From NCBI GenBank assembly GCA_011046015.1, contig DSBO01000051.1, positions 1-21,287 of the forward strand: a DNA stretch of 21,287 nucleotides, written 5' to 3'. Positions 15,198 through 21,287 of this stretch are shown one piece after another. A program made the position numbers and the translations under genes. The stretch is from Thioalkalivibrio sp. (GTDB lineage: Bacteria; Pseudomonadota; Gammaproteobacteria; SpSt-1174). The first letter of the stretch is position 1. Every line of letters begins with the position of its first letter. Under the pieces are notes generated by a model that worked only from the letters and a program-made list of their open reading frames with translations, was not told the origin of the DNA and did no database searches.

Positions 15198-16028
15198 ATG
15201 GCGATGCGACGGTGGCGTGGCTCATGGTGTGCCGTGTTGGGGCTGTTGCTCCTGACACTGCCCGCGGTGCGGGCGGATGGCGAGTGGCGCGCGCTGGAGG
15301 CCGGCCTCGAGCTCGGCCGGTTCGAGATCCCGCATCCTGCCGACACGCGTCCCGGCATCGTCCACGTGCTGCGCATCGATCCCGCGCATTTTCGCTTCCG
15401 CCTGCTGGCTGCCTCGGCCACGGAGGAGCGCAAGCCGCGCACGGCCCGCGGCTGGGCCGTGCATGCGGGCCTGGTGGCGACCATCAACGCGAGCATGTTC
15501 CAGGCCGACTTCCTCTCCAGCGTGTCGCTGATGCTGGCCCCGGGCCACGTGAACAACCCGCGTGTGTCCCGCGACAAGGCCGTGCTGGCCTTCGATCCGC
15601 GCTCCGGCGAGCTGCCGTCGGTGCGCATCATCGACCGTGAATGCGACGACTTCGAGAGCCTGCGCAAGGACTACGCCACGCTGGTGCAGAGCATCCGCAT
15701 GGTGTCCTGCAAGGGTCGTAACGTGTGGGGAGAGAGCGAGCGGCGCTGGAGCACGGCGCTCATCGCAACCGACAAGGCGGGTCGCGTCCTGTTCGTGCAT
15801 GTGCGCACGCCCTACAGCACGCATGAGCTCATCAATGCGCTGCTCGCGCTGCCGCTCGGCATCGACCGTGCCATGTACACCGAGGGCGGCGTGCAGGCCC
15901 AGATGTTCGTGGGCAGCGGCGAACTGAAGCGCGAGTTCGTCGGCAGCTTCGGCGGCAGCTTCACCGCCACCACCGGCGGCCCCTCGGTCTGGCCGGTGCC
16001 GAACGTGATCGGCATCGAGCGCCGTTGA
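15198..16028 (+). CDS. Secreted phosphodiester glycosidase (NAGPA/DUF2233) family protein
   Basis: Protein of 276 residues with a signal peptide (hydrophobic core CAVLGLLLLTLPAV, cleavage likely after Ala26). It resembles the phosphodiester glycosidase family, named for the mammalian enzyme that removes GlcNAc from phosphodiesters; bacterial members are mostly of unknown substrate. Seen here are VATINASMF at about residues 93-101 (the N-x-x-x-F strand of the family), a repeated NNP.VSRDKAVLAFD segment, and YTEGGVQAQMFV at about 227-238, standing where many members have a D-G-G-G/S type motif. It is 3 nt downstream of the aminotransferase and very likely cotranscribed; an alternative start is ATG 15204. 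The periplasmic location is secure; the activity is a family-level inference. Confidence 0.75.
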   Translation: MAMRRWRGSWCAVLGLLLLTLPAVRADGEWRALEAGLELGRFEIPHPADTRPGIVHVLRIDPAHFRFRLLAASATEERKPRTARGWAVHAGLVATINASMFQADFLSSVSLMLAPGHVNNPRVSRDKAVLAFDPRSGELPSVRIIDRECDDFESLRKDYATLVQSIRMVSCKGRNVWGESERRWSTALIATDKAGRVLFVHVRTPYSTHELINALLALPLGIDRAMYTEGGVQAQMFVGSGELKREFVGSFGGSFTATTGGPSVWPVPNVIGIERR

Positions 16029-16203
16029 ATGTCACCGCTCAGCAGGCCGTTCCAGCGCATGGTCCGCCATTCCAGAGCGGGGCCTGTGCCGGGGTGACGG
16101 CAGGGCGAGTGTCCCCGACAGTCCTTCTGGCCGTTCCGGCACTGCCGTGCTCCAGGCGCCGGCCACAAGGTCTTTCCATGAACAACCTGGCGGCTCTACA
16201 CGG
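16029..16203. other. Intergenic gap between convergent genes, nothing recognisable
   Basis: This 175-nt stretch separates the convergent glycosidase and cysZ genes. It contains only short imperfect GC inverted repeats (for example TGCCG/CGGCA around 16087) and no stem with a T-tract on either strand. Short open frames cross it, but none has family resemblance or a good ribosome site. Confidence 0.5.
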
Positions 16204-16953
16204 CTAGCGCTTAGCCTCCAGCCGCGCCTGCGTGTGCCGCAGCCGGTCCACCCACATGGCGGTGGCGCCCGCCACCCCCACCGGCATGGCCAGGAAGTTG
16301 AGCACCGGGATCATGGTCATGAGCAGGACGCTGCCGCCGAAGCCGAAGGCCAGGCCCCGCTCTCGCGCGAGCAGGTGGCGTTCGTCGGTGAAGATCATGC
16401 CGTGGTTGCCCATGGGGTAGTCCGCGTACTCGATGGCCAGCATCCAGGCGCCAAAGGCGGCCCAGGCGAAGGGCGCAAGCAGGTTGAGGCCCGGGATCAG
16501 GAACAGGATCAGCAGCGGGATCAGCCAGAGGAGGAGGTAGCCGGTCTTGCGCAGTTCGCTGACGAGGGCGTCCTTCACCGTCTTCGCCAGCGCCCGGAAG
16601 CTGAATGCGCCGTCGAGCGGCTGGCCGGTGAGCTTGGCCTCCAGTTTCTCCGCGAGCAGGGCGTTGAAGGGTGCGGAGATGAGGTTGGCGACCACGGTGA
16701 AGGTGTAGAACACGGCGATCGACATGGTGACGGCGAACAGCGGCCAGAGCACCCAGCGTGCCCAGTCGAGCCAGTCCGGCAGCATCCGGTCCATGAAGGC
16801 GCCGAACTCGCTCGCCAGATACCAGATGCCCAGCGTGAACAGGACGATGTTGATCAGCAGGGGGATCGCCACGTAGCGGCGCACCCCCTTCAGGGTGATG
16901 AGCCCGAAGCCGCGGCGGGCGAAACGCATCCCGGCGAGCAGATCCTTCAGCAT
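16204..16953 (-). CDS. cysZ: Sulfate transporter CysZ
   Basis: Inner-membrane protein of the EI24/CysZ family that imports sulfate for cysteine synthesis. The 249 residues match the family (E. coli 253). Four hydrophobic blocks are seen at about residues 27-47, 67-92, 138-176 (long, with the PGLN motif around 154-157) and 206-233. ADYPMGNHGMIF after the third block is characteristic. The start ATG 16953 abuts the TGA stop of the upstream kinase gene (TGAATG, no gap) and is preceded by GGAGGA, so translation is coupled. In E. coli cysZ neighbours zipA and ligA; here smc is close by, which fits the same neighbourhood. Confidence 0.9.
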   Translation of the reverse strand: MLKDLLAGMRFARRGFGLITLKGVRRYVAIPLLINIVLFTLGIWYLASEFGAFMDRMLPDWLDWARWVLWPLFAVTMSIAVFYTFTVVANLISAPFNALLAEKLEAKLTGQPLDGAFSFRALAKTVKDALVSELRKTGYLLLWLIPLLILFLIPGLNLLAPFAWAAFGAWMLAIEYADYPMGNHGMIFTDERHLLARERGLAFGFGGSVLLMTMIPVLNFLAMPVGVAGATAMWVDRLRHTQARLEAKR

Positions 16954-18258
16954 TCAGTCCTCCGTTTCATGAGCGGCGAGGGCGCCGCGGCGCGCGAGCA
17001 GTGCCGCACCAAACGCGGCCTCGGTGTGCAGCGGAGTGGCCATGCGGGTGTCGAGCAGACGTTCGCGGATGCGCGTGAAGACGGTATTGGCCGCACCGCC
17101 GCCGACGCTGAAGACGCGCGCGGGGTAGGGCGCACCCAGGGCCTCGAGCAGGCGGTAGCCCTGGCGTTCGATCGCGGCGATACCCTCGAGCATGCCCTGC
17201 AGGAACAGGGCGTCGTCGGCCGGACGCGGGCTGAGGCGGGGTGCCAGCGCCGGGTCGCTCACCGGAAAGCGTTCGCCCGGGCGCACCAGCGGGTAGTAAT
17301 CGAGTCCCGTGGCGCGTTCCGGGTTCATCCGCGACGTGAGTTCGTCCAGATGCTGGCGGGTGAAGTGGTGTTCCAGCACCGCGCCGCCGGTGTTGGAGGC
17401 GCCACCCGCCAGCCAGCGATCCCAGAGGCGATGGCTGTAGACCCCGGCAGCGGGATCGAACACCGGCCGGTCCGAGAGCACCTTGAGCACGAGCGTGCTA
17501 CCCAGCGAGCTGGCCGCATCGCCGATCCGGTCGGCGCCGGTGGCGAGGAAGGCCGCGATGCTGTCGGTGGTGCCGGTGACAACCCGGGCCTGGGCGGGCA
17601 GGCCGAGCCGGTGGGCCATGGCGGCATCGACCGGGCCGATGGCGGTCCCGGGCGGTAGCACCTCCGGCAGCAGACGGGTGTCGAGGCCGGTGCCGGTCAG
17701 CCAGTCGGGCCAGCGGCGGGCCACCGGGTCGTAGCCCAGCTTGAGGGCGTTGTTCTCGTCGCTGATGCCGATCTGTCCGGCCAGGCGGTTGGCCAGCCAG
17801 TCGGCCTGGTGCAGGGCGCGGGCCGCCGGCGGGTAGTCCTGCTGCTGGCTGAGCCACAGCAGCTTGGCCAGCGATGAGGTCGCGCCGTGGGCCCCGCTGG
17901 TGGCGGGGGCGAGATGCGCAATGCGGGTGGCCTCGTCCAGTGCGCGGGCATCAAAGTACATCAGGGCCGGGGTGAGGGCGCAGCCGTGAGCATCGGCCAC
18001 GAGCACGGTGCCGGAGGTGCCGTCGATGGCGATGGCCTCGATGCGGGCGCGCTGGGCGGGCGGGATGTCGGCGAGCAGGGCGCAGAGGGCGTCCCACCAG
18101 AGATTGGGCGACTGGTCGGCGTCGGGCCCGTCGGTCTCGGCGGGCGGCAGGGGCTGGCTGGCCTGCAGCACTTCGGCGCCGTGGACGTCGATGCCCGACA
18201 GTCGGCACCCGGAGGTGCCGAAGTCGATGCCGATGAAGATGCCGCTGCTACCCCTCAT
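16954..18258 (-). CDS. FGGY-family carbohydrate kinase, D-ribulose kinase type
   Basis: ATP-dependent sugar kinase of 434 residues. It carries the two actin-like domains of the FGGY family, with phosphate motif IDFGTSG at 11-17, IAIDGTSGTVL at about 77-86 and the catalytic Asp232 in GTTDSIAAFL. The adenosine-binding FSVGGGAAN lies near the C-terminus. It closely follows the pattern of cyanobacterial SePSK and plant AtXK-1, which act on D-ribulose: SSLAKL, QADWL, NALKLGYDP, SLGSTLVLK, GLDYYPL and GERFP are all shared. That comparison is from memory. The family is shorter than classical xylulokinases or glycerol kinases (about 490-500). It lies between queF (31-nt gap) and cysZ (no gap) in one minus-strand operon. 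The substrate is inferred. Confidence 0.82.
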   Translation of the reverse strand: MRGSSGIFIGIDFGTSGCRLSGIDVHGAEVLQASQPLPPAETDGPDADQSPNLWWDALCALLADIPPAQRARIEAIAIDGTSGTVLVADAHGCALTPALMYFDARALDEATRIAHLAPATSGAHGATSSLAKLLWLSQQQDYPPAARALHQADWLANRLAGQIGISDENNALKLGYDPVARRWPDWLTGTGLDTRLLPEVLPPGTAIGPVDAAMAHRLGLPAQARVVTGTTDSIAAFLATGADRIGDAASSLGSTLVLKVLSDRPVFDPAAGVYSHRLWDRWLAGGASNTGGAVLEHHFTRQHLDELTSRMNPERATGLDYYPLVRPGERFPVSDPALAPRLSPRPADDALFLQGMLEGIAAIERQGYRLLEALGAPYPARVFSVGGGAANTVFTRIRERLLDTRMATPLHTEAAFGAALLARRGALAAHETED

Positions 18259-18289
18259 GCGCGCCGTAGATGCCTTGCAGGGTTCCGGC

Positions 18290-18679
18290 TCAGGGCAGCT
18301 GGACGGGCTGGGGCGGCTGCCAGTTCGGGTCGCGGTGCTCAGCCACCACGGTGGTGTAGACCCCGCCGCGTACGTTGAACTCGGCGGTCAGGCGCATGAA
18401 GCGCGGCGCCGTGGCCTGGACCAGGTCGTCCAGGATGCGGTTGGTGACGGCCTCGTGGAAGGCGCCCTCGTCGCGGAAGGACCACACATAGAGCTTGAGC
18501 GACTTGAGTTCCACGCAGCGCTGATCCGGTACGTAGTCGAGGTGCAGGATGGCGAAATCGGGCTGGCCGGTCTTCGGGCACAGGCAGGTGAATTCGGGGA
18601 CGCGGATTCGGATGGTATAATCCCGCTCCGGCTGCGGATTGTCGAAGGTCTCCAGCGCTTTGCTGGGCTGCGTGGACAT
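18290..18679 (-). CDS. queF: NADPH-dependent 7-cyano-7-deazaguanine reductase (type I QueF)
   Basis: Reduces the nitrile of preQ0 to the amine of preQ1 in queuosine biosynthesis. At 129 residues it is the single-domain type I form, not the about 280-residue type II form of E. coli. The tunnel-fold motifs are clear: FTCLCPKTGQPDF with nucleophile Cys34 and catalytic Asp41, then CVELKSLKLY (the E-[SL]-K-S-x-K-x-[YFW] QueF signature, about residues 55-64) and FHEAVTNRIL. The start ATG 18679 has CTGGAG upstream with 7 nt spacing. It is the first gene of a minus-strand operon with the kinase and cysZ. An extended -10 promoter lies about 55 nt upstream. Confidence 0.95.
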   Translation of the reverse strand: MSTQPSKALETFDNPQPERDYTIRIRVPEFTCLCPKTGQPDFAILHLDYVPDQRCVELKSLKLYVWSFRDEGAFHEAVTNRILDDLVQATAPRFMRLTAEFNVRGGVYTTVVAEHRDPNWQPPQPVQLP

Positions 18680-18701
18680 ATGGGCGCTCCAGAAGAATCG
18701 G

Positions 18702-18715
18702 GCTGATAAATCAGC
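18702..18715 (-). promoter_or_regulatory. Small hairpin in the queF leader
   Basis: GCTGA (18702-18706) and TCAGC (18711-18715) pair around a 4-nt loop (TTTA on the queF strand), between the predicted transcription start and the queF ribosome site. The stem is short, and no preQ1 riboswitch consensus is recognisable around it. Significance uncertain. Confidence 0.25.
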
Positions 18716-18734
18716 GGCTTAACGAAAGGTCGCC

Positions 18735-18743
18735 ATTATAGCA
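18735..18743 (-). promoter_or_regulatory. Extended -10 promoter of the queF operon
   Basis: Read on the minus strand the bases are TGCTATAAT, a perfect TATAAT with the TG of an extended -10. The -35 region 17 nt upstream (GACCGT) is poor, which is typical when an extended -10 is present. The predicted start near 18728 gives a leader of about 50 nt before the queF ATG. Confidence 0.6.
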
Positions 18744-18789
18744 CCGGCCGCCGGCAGACGGTCGCGGATTTCGGCGCGCCGGCCCGAGG

Positions 18790-18819
18790 TTGACGCGGCC
18801 GGGCCTTTGGGGTGATAAG
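18790..18819 (+). promoter_or_regulatory. Candidate promoter of smc
   Basis: TTGACG at 18790-18795 (five of six) and GATAAG at 18814-18819 (four of six) are spaced by 18 nt, facing smc. The leader would be about 95 nt. A second possibility is the AT-rich TAATAT at 18900-18905, directly before the smc start, which has no matching -35. Motif-level evidence only. Confidence 0.35.
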
Positions 18820-18920
18820 CCCCCTCAGGAGTCGAAGCGTTTGTCCGGCCGTTTCCGGTCGGGAGGCCCCGCCGCGTGGGGTCGAAGACACGATCACAAT
18901 AATATTGGGTATTTCGCTGC

Positions 18921-21287
18921 ATGCGCCTCAAGAAGATCAAGCTCGCGGGCTTCAAGTCCTTCGTCGATCCCACCACCATCGAGCTGACCAGCAACCTCGT
19001 CGGCATCGTGGGCCCCAACGGCTGCGGCAAGTCGAATACCATCGACGCGGTGCGCTGGGTGATGGGCGAGACCTCGGCCAAGCACCTGCGCGGCGATTCC
19101 ATGGATGACGTCATCTTCAGTGGCTCGTCCTCGCGCAAGCCGGTGGGGCAGGCCTTCATCGAGCTGGTCTTCGACAACAGCGACGGCTCGCTGGGCGGCG
19201 AATACGCGCAGTACAGCGAGATCGCCGTCAAGCGCCAGGTCTCGCGCGACGGGCAGTCGCAGTACTTCCTCAACGGCGCGCGCTGCCGCCGTCGCGACAT
19301 CACCGACATCTTCCTCGGCACCGGCCTCGGACCACGCAGCTACGCCATCATCGAGCAGGGCATGATCTCGCGCTTCATCGAGGCCAAGCCCGAGGAGTTG
19401 CGCGTGTACATCGAGGAGGCCGCCGGCATCTCCAGGTACAAGGAGCGCCGCCGCGAGACCGAGAACCGCATCCGTCACACGCGCGAGAACCTCGACCGGC
19501 TCAACGACCTGCGCGAGGAGATCGAGAAGCAGCTCAATCACCTGCATCGCCAGGCCCGCACCGCCGAGCGCTTCAAGGAGCTCAAGGGCGAGGAGCGCCG
19601 CGCGAAGGCCGAGCTGCTGGCCCTGCGCCAGCAGTCGCTCACCGGCGACGTGGAGGTGCGCGAGCGGGAACTGCGCGAGCAGGAGACCCGTCTCGAGCAG
19701 GTGGTGGCCGAGATCCGCAACCTCGAGGCCCAGCTCGAGAAGGACCGCGAGCTGCACGTGGAGGCCAACGAGGCCTTCAACGAGGTGCAGGGGCGCTACT
19801 ACAAGATCGGCGGCGACATCTCGCGCGTCGAGCAGTCCATCCAGCACAACCGCGAGCTGCGCTTCCGCCAGGAACGGGAGCTGGGCCAGGCCGAGCAGGC
19901 GCTGGCGCAGGCGCGCGAGCACATCGCCCAGGATGAGAGCAAGCTGGAGGAGTTCGCCGGGCGGATCGCCGGGCTCGAACCCGAACACCAGCAGGCCGAG
20001 GGCGGCCAGGAACAGGCCGCTGCCCAGCTCGCCGAGGCCGAACAGGCCATGCAGCAGTGGCAGGGCGAGTGGGAAGATCTCGGCCGGCGCAGCTCCGAAC
20101 CCAGCGAGGTCGCCCAGGTCGAGCGCACACGCATGGAGCACCTGGACCGGCAGATCACGCAGTACCGCCAGCGCCTGGAAAAGCTCGAGCAGGAGCTGGG
20201 CACGCTCTCCGACACGGGCGTGAGCGATGAGATCGAGAGCTTCGCCGGCCAGGTCGAGGAGGCGCGCGCCGCCGCCGACGAGCAGCAGGCGCAGCTCTCG
20301 GAAACCATCGAGGCCATCAACGCTCGCCGCGAGCAGAATCGCGAGCTCAGCCGTGAACTTGACGAGCTGCGCAGCCAGCTGCAGGGCGCGCGCGGCCGCC
20401 TGGCCTCGCTGGAGGCGCTGCAGCAGGCGGCGCTGGGCGAGAAGGAGGAATCCGTCACCCAGTGGCTCGCGGAACAGCGCCTGGCCGACGCCCCGCGCCT
20501 GGCCGAGGAAGTGCAGGTCGAACCGGGCTGGGAACGGGCCGTCGAGACCGTGCTGGGTGACTACCTCGAGGCCGTGTGCGTGGACAACATGGACACCGTC
20601 ACCGGCGTGCTGGAGAGTCTGGAGCATGGTTCGTTGCTGCTGTTCGAGACGCAGCAGACGGGCGGCACGGGCGGTGCGGGCGACCTGCTGGCTGCCAGGG
20701 TGAAGGCGCCCTGGTCGCTGGAGGGGCTGCTGGCCGGCGTGCACGCGGTGGACGGCCTCAACGAGGCGCTGGCCCTGCGTGGCCGCCTGGGGGCGGGCGA
20801 GTCGGTCATCACCCGGGATGGCATCTGGCTCGGGGCCAACTGGCTGCGCGTGTCGCGCGATGCCGATGCCCACGCCGGCGTGCTTGCCCGCGAGCAGGAG
20901 ATTCGCAGCCTGCAGCAGCAAGTCGAGGAACTCGAGGCCCGTATCGGGGGCGTGGAAGAGGGCCTGGAGGCCGGGCGCGAGGCCCTGCGCGAGGTCGAGG
21001 CCCGGCGCGAGGCCCTGCAGGTGGAGGTCAACCGCCTGCACCGCGCCCATGCCGACCTCAATGCCCAGCTCACCAGCCGTCGCGGTCGACTGGAACAGAT
21101 CGAGGGTCGCCGCGGCAAGGTGACCGAGGAGGCCGAGGAGCTGCGCGCCCAGATCCAGCAGGCGCAGGAGGAACTGCAGCAGGCCACCGCCCGGCGCAAC
21201 GAGGCGGTGGAGCGCATGGAGCAGCTCTCGCACGAGCGCGAGGGCCTGGATGCCCGCCGCGAGCAGCTGCGCGCCACGCTCGACGAG
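18921..21287 (+). CDS. smc: Chromosome segregation protein SMC (3' end beyond window)
   Basis: ATPase of the bacterial condensin complex, which works with ScpA and ScpB to organise and separate chromosomes. The frame is open from ATG 18921 to the last base (789 codons, no stop), so about two thirds of a roughly 1150-1200-residue protein is present. The N-terminal head shows MRLKKIKLAGFKSFVDPT and the Walker A GPNGCGKS at residues 31-38. It also shows the R-loop region KHLRG and the GLGPRSYAIIEQGMI segment. A long Glu/Gln/Arg-rich coiled coil runs from about 165 to 500. The hinge is at about 530-645 (WERAVETVLGDYLEAV onward), and then the returning coiled coil begins. Walker B and the signature motif lie outside the window. 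No Shine-Dalgarno sequence precedes the start. The opposite strand has a long frame that is only a shadow. Confidence 0.96.
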   Translation, partial: MRLKKIKLAGFKSFVDPTTIELTSNLVGIVGPNGCGKSNTIDAVRWVMGETSAKHLRGDSMDDVIFSGSSSRKPVGQAFIELVFDNSDGSLGGEYAQYSEIAVKRQVSRDGQSQYFLNGARCRRRDITDIFLGTGLGPRSYAIIEQGMISRFIEAKPEELRVYIEEAAGISRYKERRRETENRIRHTRENLDRLNDLREEIEKQLNHLHRQARTAERFKELKGEERRAKAELLALRQQSLTGDVEVRERELREQETRLEQVVAEIRNLEAQLEKDRELHVEANEAFNEVQGRYYKIGGDISRVEQSIQHNRELRFRQERELGQAEQALAQAREHIAQDESKLEEFAGRIAGLEPEHQQAEGGQEQAAAQLAEAEQAMQQWQGEWEDLGRRSSEPSEVAQVERTRMEHLDRQITQYRQRLEKLEQELGTLSDTGVSDEIESFAGQVEEARAAADEQQAQLSETIEAINARREQNRELSRELDELRSQLQGARGRLASLEALQQAALGEKEESVTQWLAEQRLADAPRLAEEVQVEPGWERAVETVLGDYLEAVCVDNMDTVTGVLESLEHGSLLLFETQQTGGTGGAGDLLAARVKAPWSLEGLLAGVHAVDGLNEALALRGRLGAGESVITRDGIWLGANWLRVSRDADAHAGVLAREQEIRSLQQQVEELEARIGGVEEGLEAGREALREVEARREALQVEVNRLHRAHADLNAQLTSRRGRLEQIEGRRGKVTEEAEELRAQIQQAQEELQQATARRNEAVERMEQLSHEREGLDARREQLRATLDE

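Noticed and set aside
16025..16207. Small open frame between the glycosidase and cysZ genes
   Set aside because: No ribosome site, no family resemblance, and it overlaps both neighbouring gene ends.
16147..17658. Plus-strand open frame of 503 codons across cysZ and the kinase
   Set aside because: Runs antisense to two well-supported genes, and its composition is typical of a shadow frame.
18680..18728. preQ1 riboswitch in the queF leader
   Set aside because: The leader is only about 50 nt and shows a 5-bp stem without the conserved preQ1-I loop and A-rich tail pattern.
18894..21233. Minus-strand open frame of 779 codons opposite smc
   Set aside because: It is exactly antisense to a clear smc coding frame. 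Its translation is a low-complexity Leu/Ala/Gly/His/Gln mix, as expected from reading GC-rich coiled-coil codons backwards, and it shows no family motif.
1..21287. CRISPR array, insertion sequence, prophage, tRNA or rRNA genes
   Set aside because: No regularly spaced repeats, transposase or integrase motifs, terminal inverted repeats or structured RNA genes were seen on reading both strands.

Overview
This window reads as core chromosome of a high-GC gammaproteobacterium. The order iscU-iscA-hscB-hscA-fdx-iscX, ndk-rlmN-pilW-rodZ-hisS-yfgM-bamB-der is the well-known gammaproteobacterial arrangement. A canonical smc instead of mukB, type I queF instead of the long enterobacterial form, and strong G/C preference at third codon positions point away from Enterobacterales and towards a Chromatiales/Ectothiorhodospiraceae-like or related lineage. 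That placement is an inference from gene content, not a measured phylogeny.

Layout. Bases 1-3531 (+) carry the distal part of the isc operon: the 3' end of the scaffold gene iscU, then the carrier IscA, the co-chaperone HscB, the Hsp70 HscA, the ferredoxin Fdx and the regulator IscX. They are packed with short gaps and together build and deliver Fe-S clusters. Bases 3532-3668 hold a likely promoter followed by a strong hairpin ahead of ndk. Bases 3669-10107 (+) run ndk, rlmN, pilW, rodZ, hisS, yfgM and bamB. Three junctions there overlap (rlmN/pilW, pilW/rodZ, yfgM/bamB). The ispG gene that sits between rodZ and hisS in E. coli is missing. A DUF945 (YdgA-like) gene lies between bamB and der.

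From 13168 the canonical order ends. A periplasmic M23 endopeptidase (-) converges on der and is divergent from a class I/II aminotransferase (+), with only 14 bp between the two predicted start codons. A secreted phosphodiester glycosidase-like protein follows 3 nt after the aminotransferase. A minus-strand operon of queF, an FGGY kinase of the D-ribulose kinase (SePSK/AtXK-1) type and cysZ comes next. Divergent from queF is smc (18921 to the window end), open at its 3' end. The cysZ-smc neighbourhood suggests that zipA and ligA lie just beyond the window.

No tRNA, rRNA, CRISPR array, insertion sequence, prophage or clearly foreign island was seen. The reading turned up no convincing undescribed system. 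The points worth a second look are small: GC hairpins sharing an ACGGCGCGG core at three transcript junctions (one with a UACG tetraloop), candidate leaderless starts, the loss of ispG from its usual slot, and the coupling of a D-ribulose-type kinase to a sulfate transporter gene.
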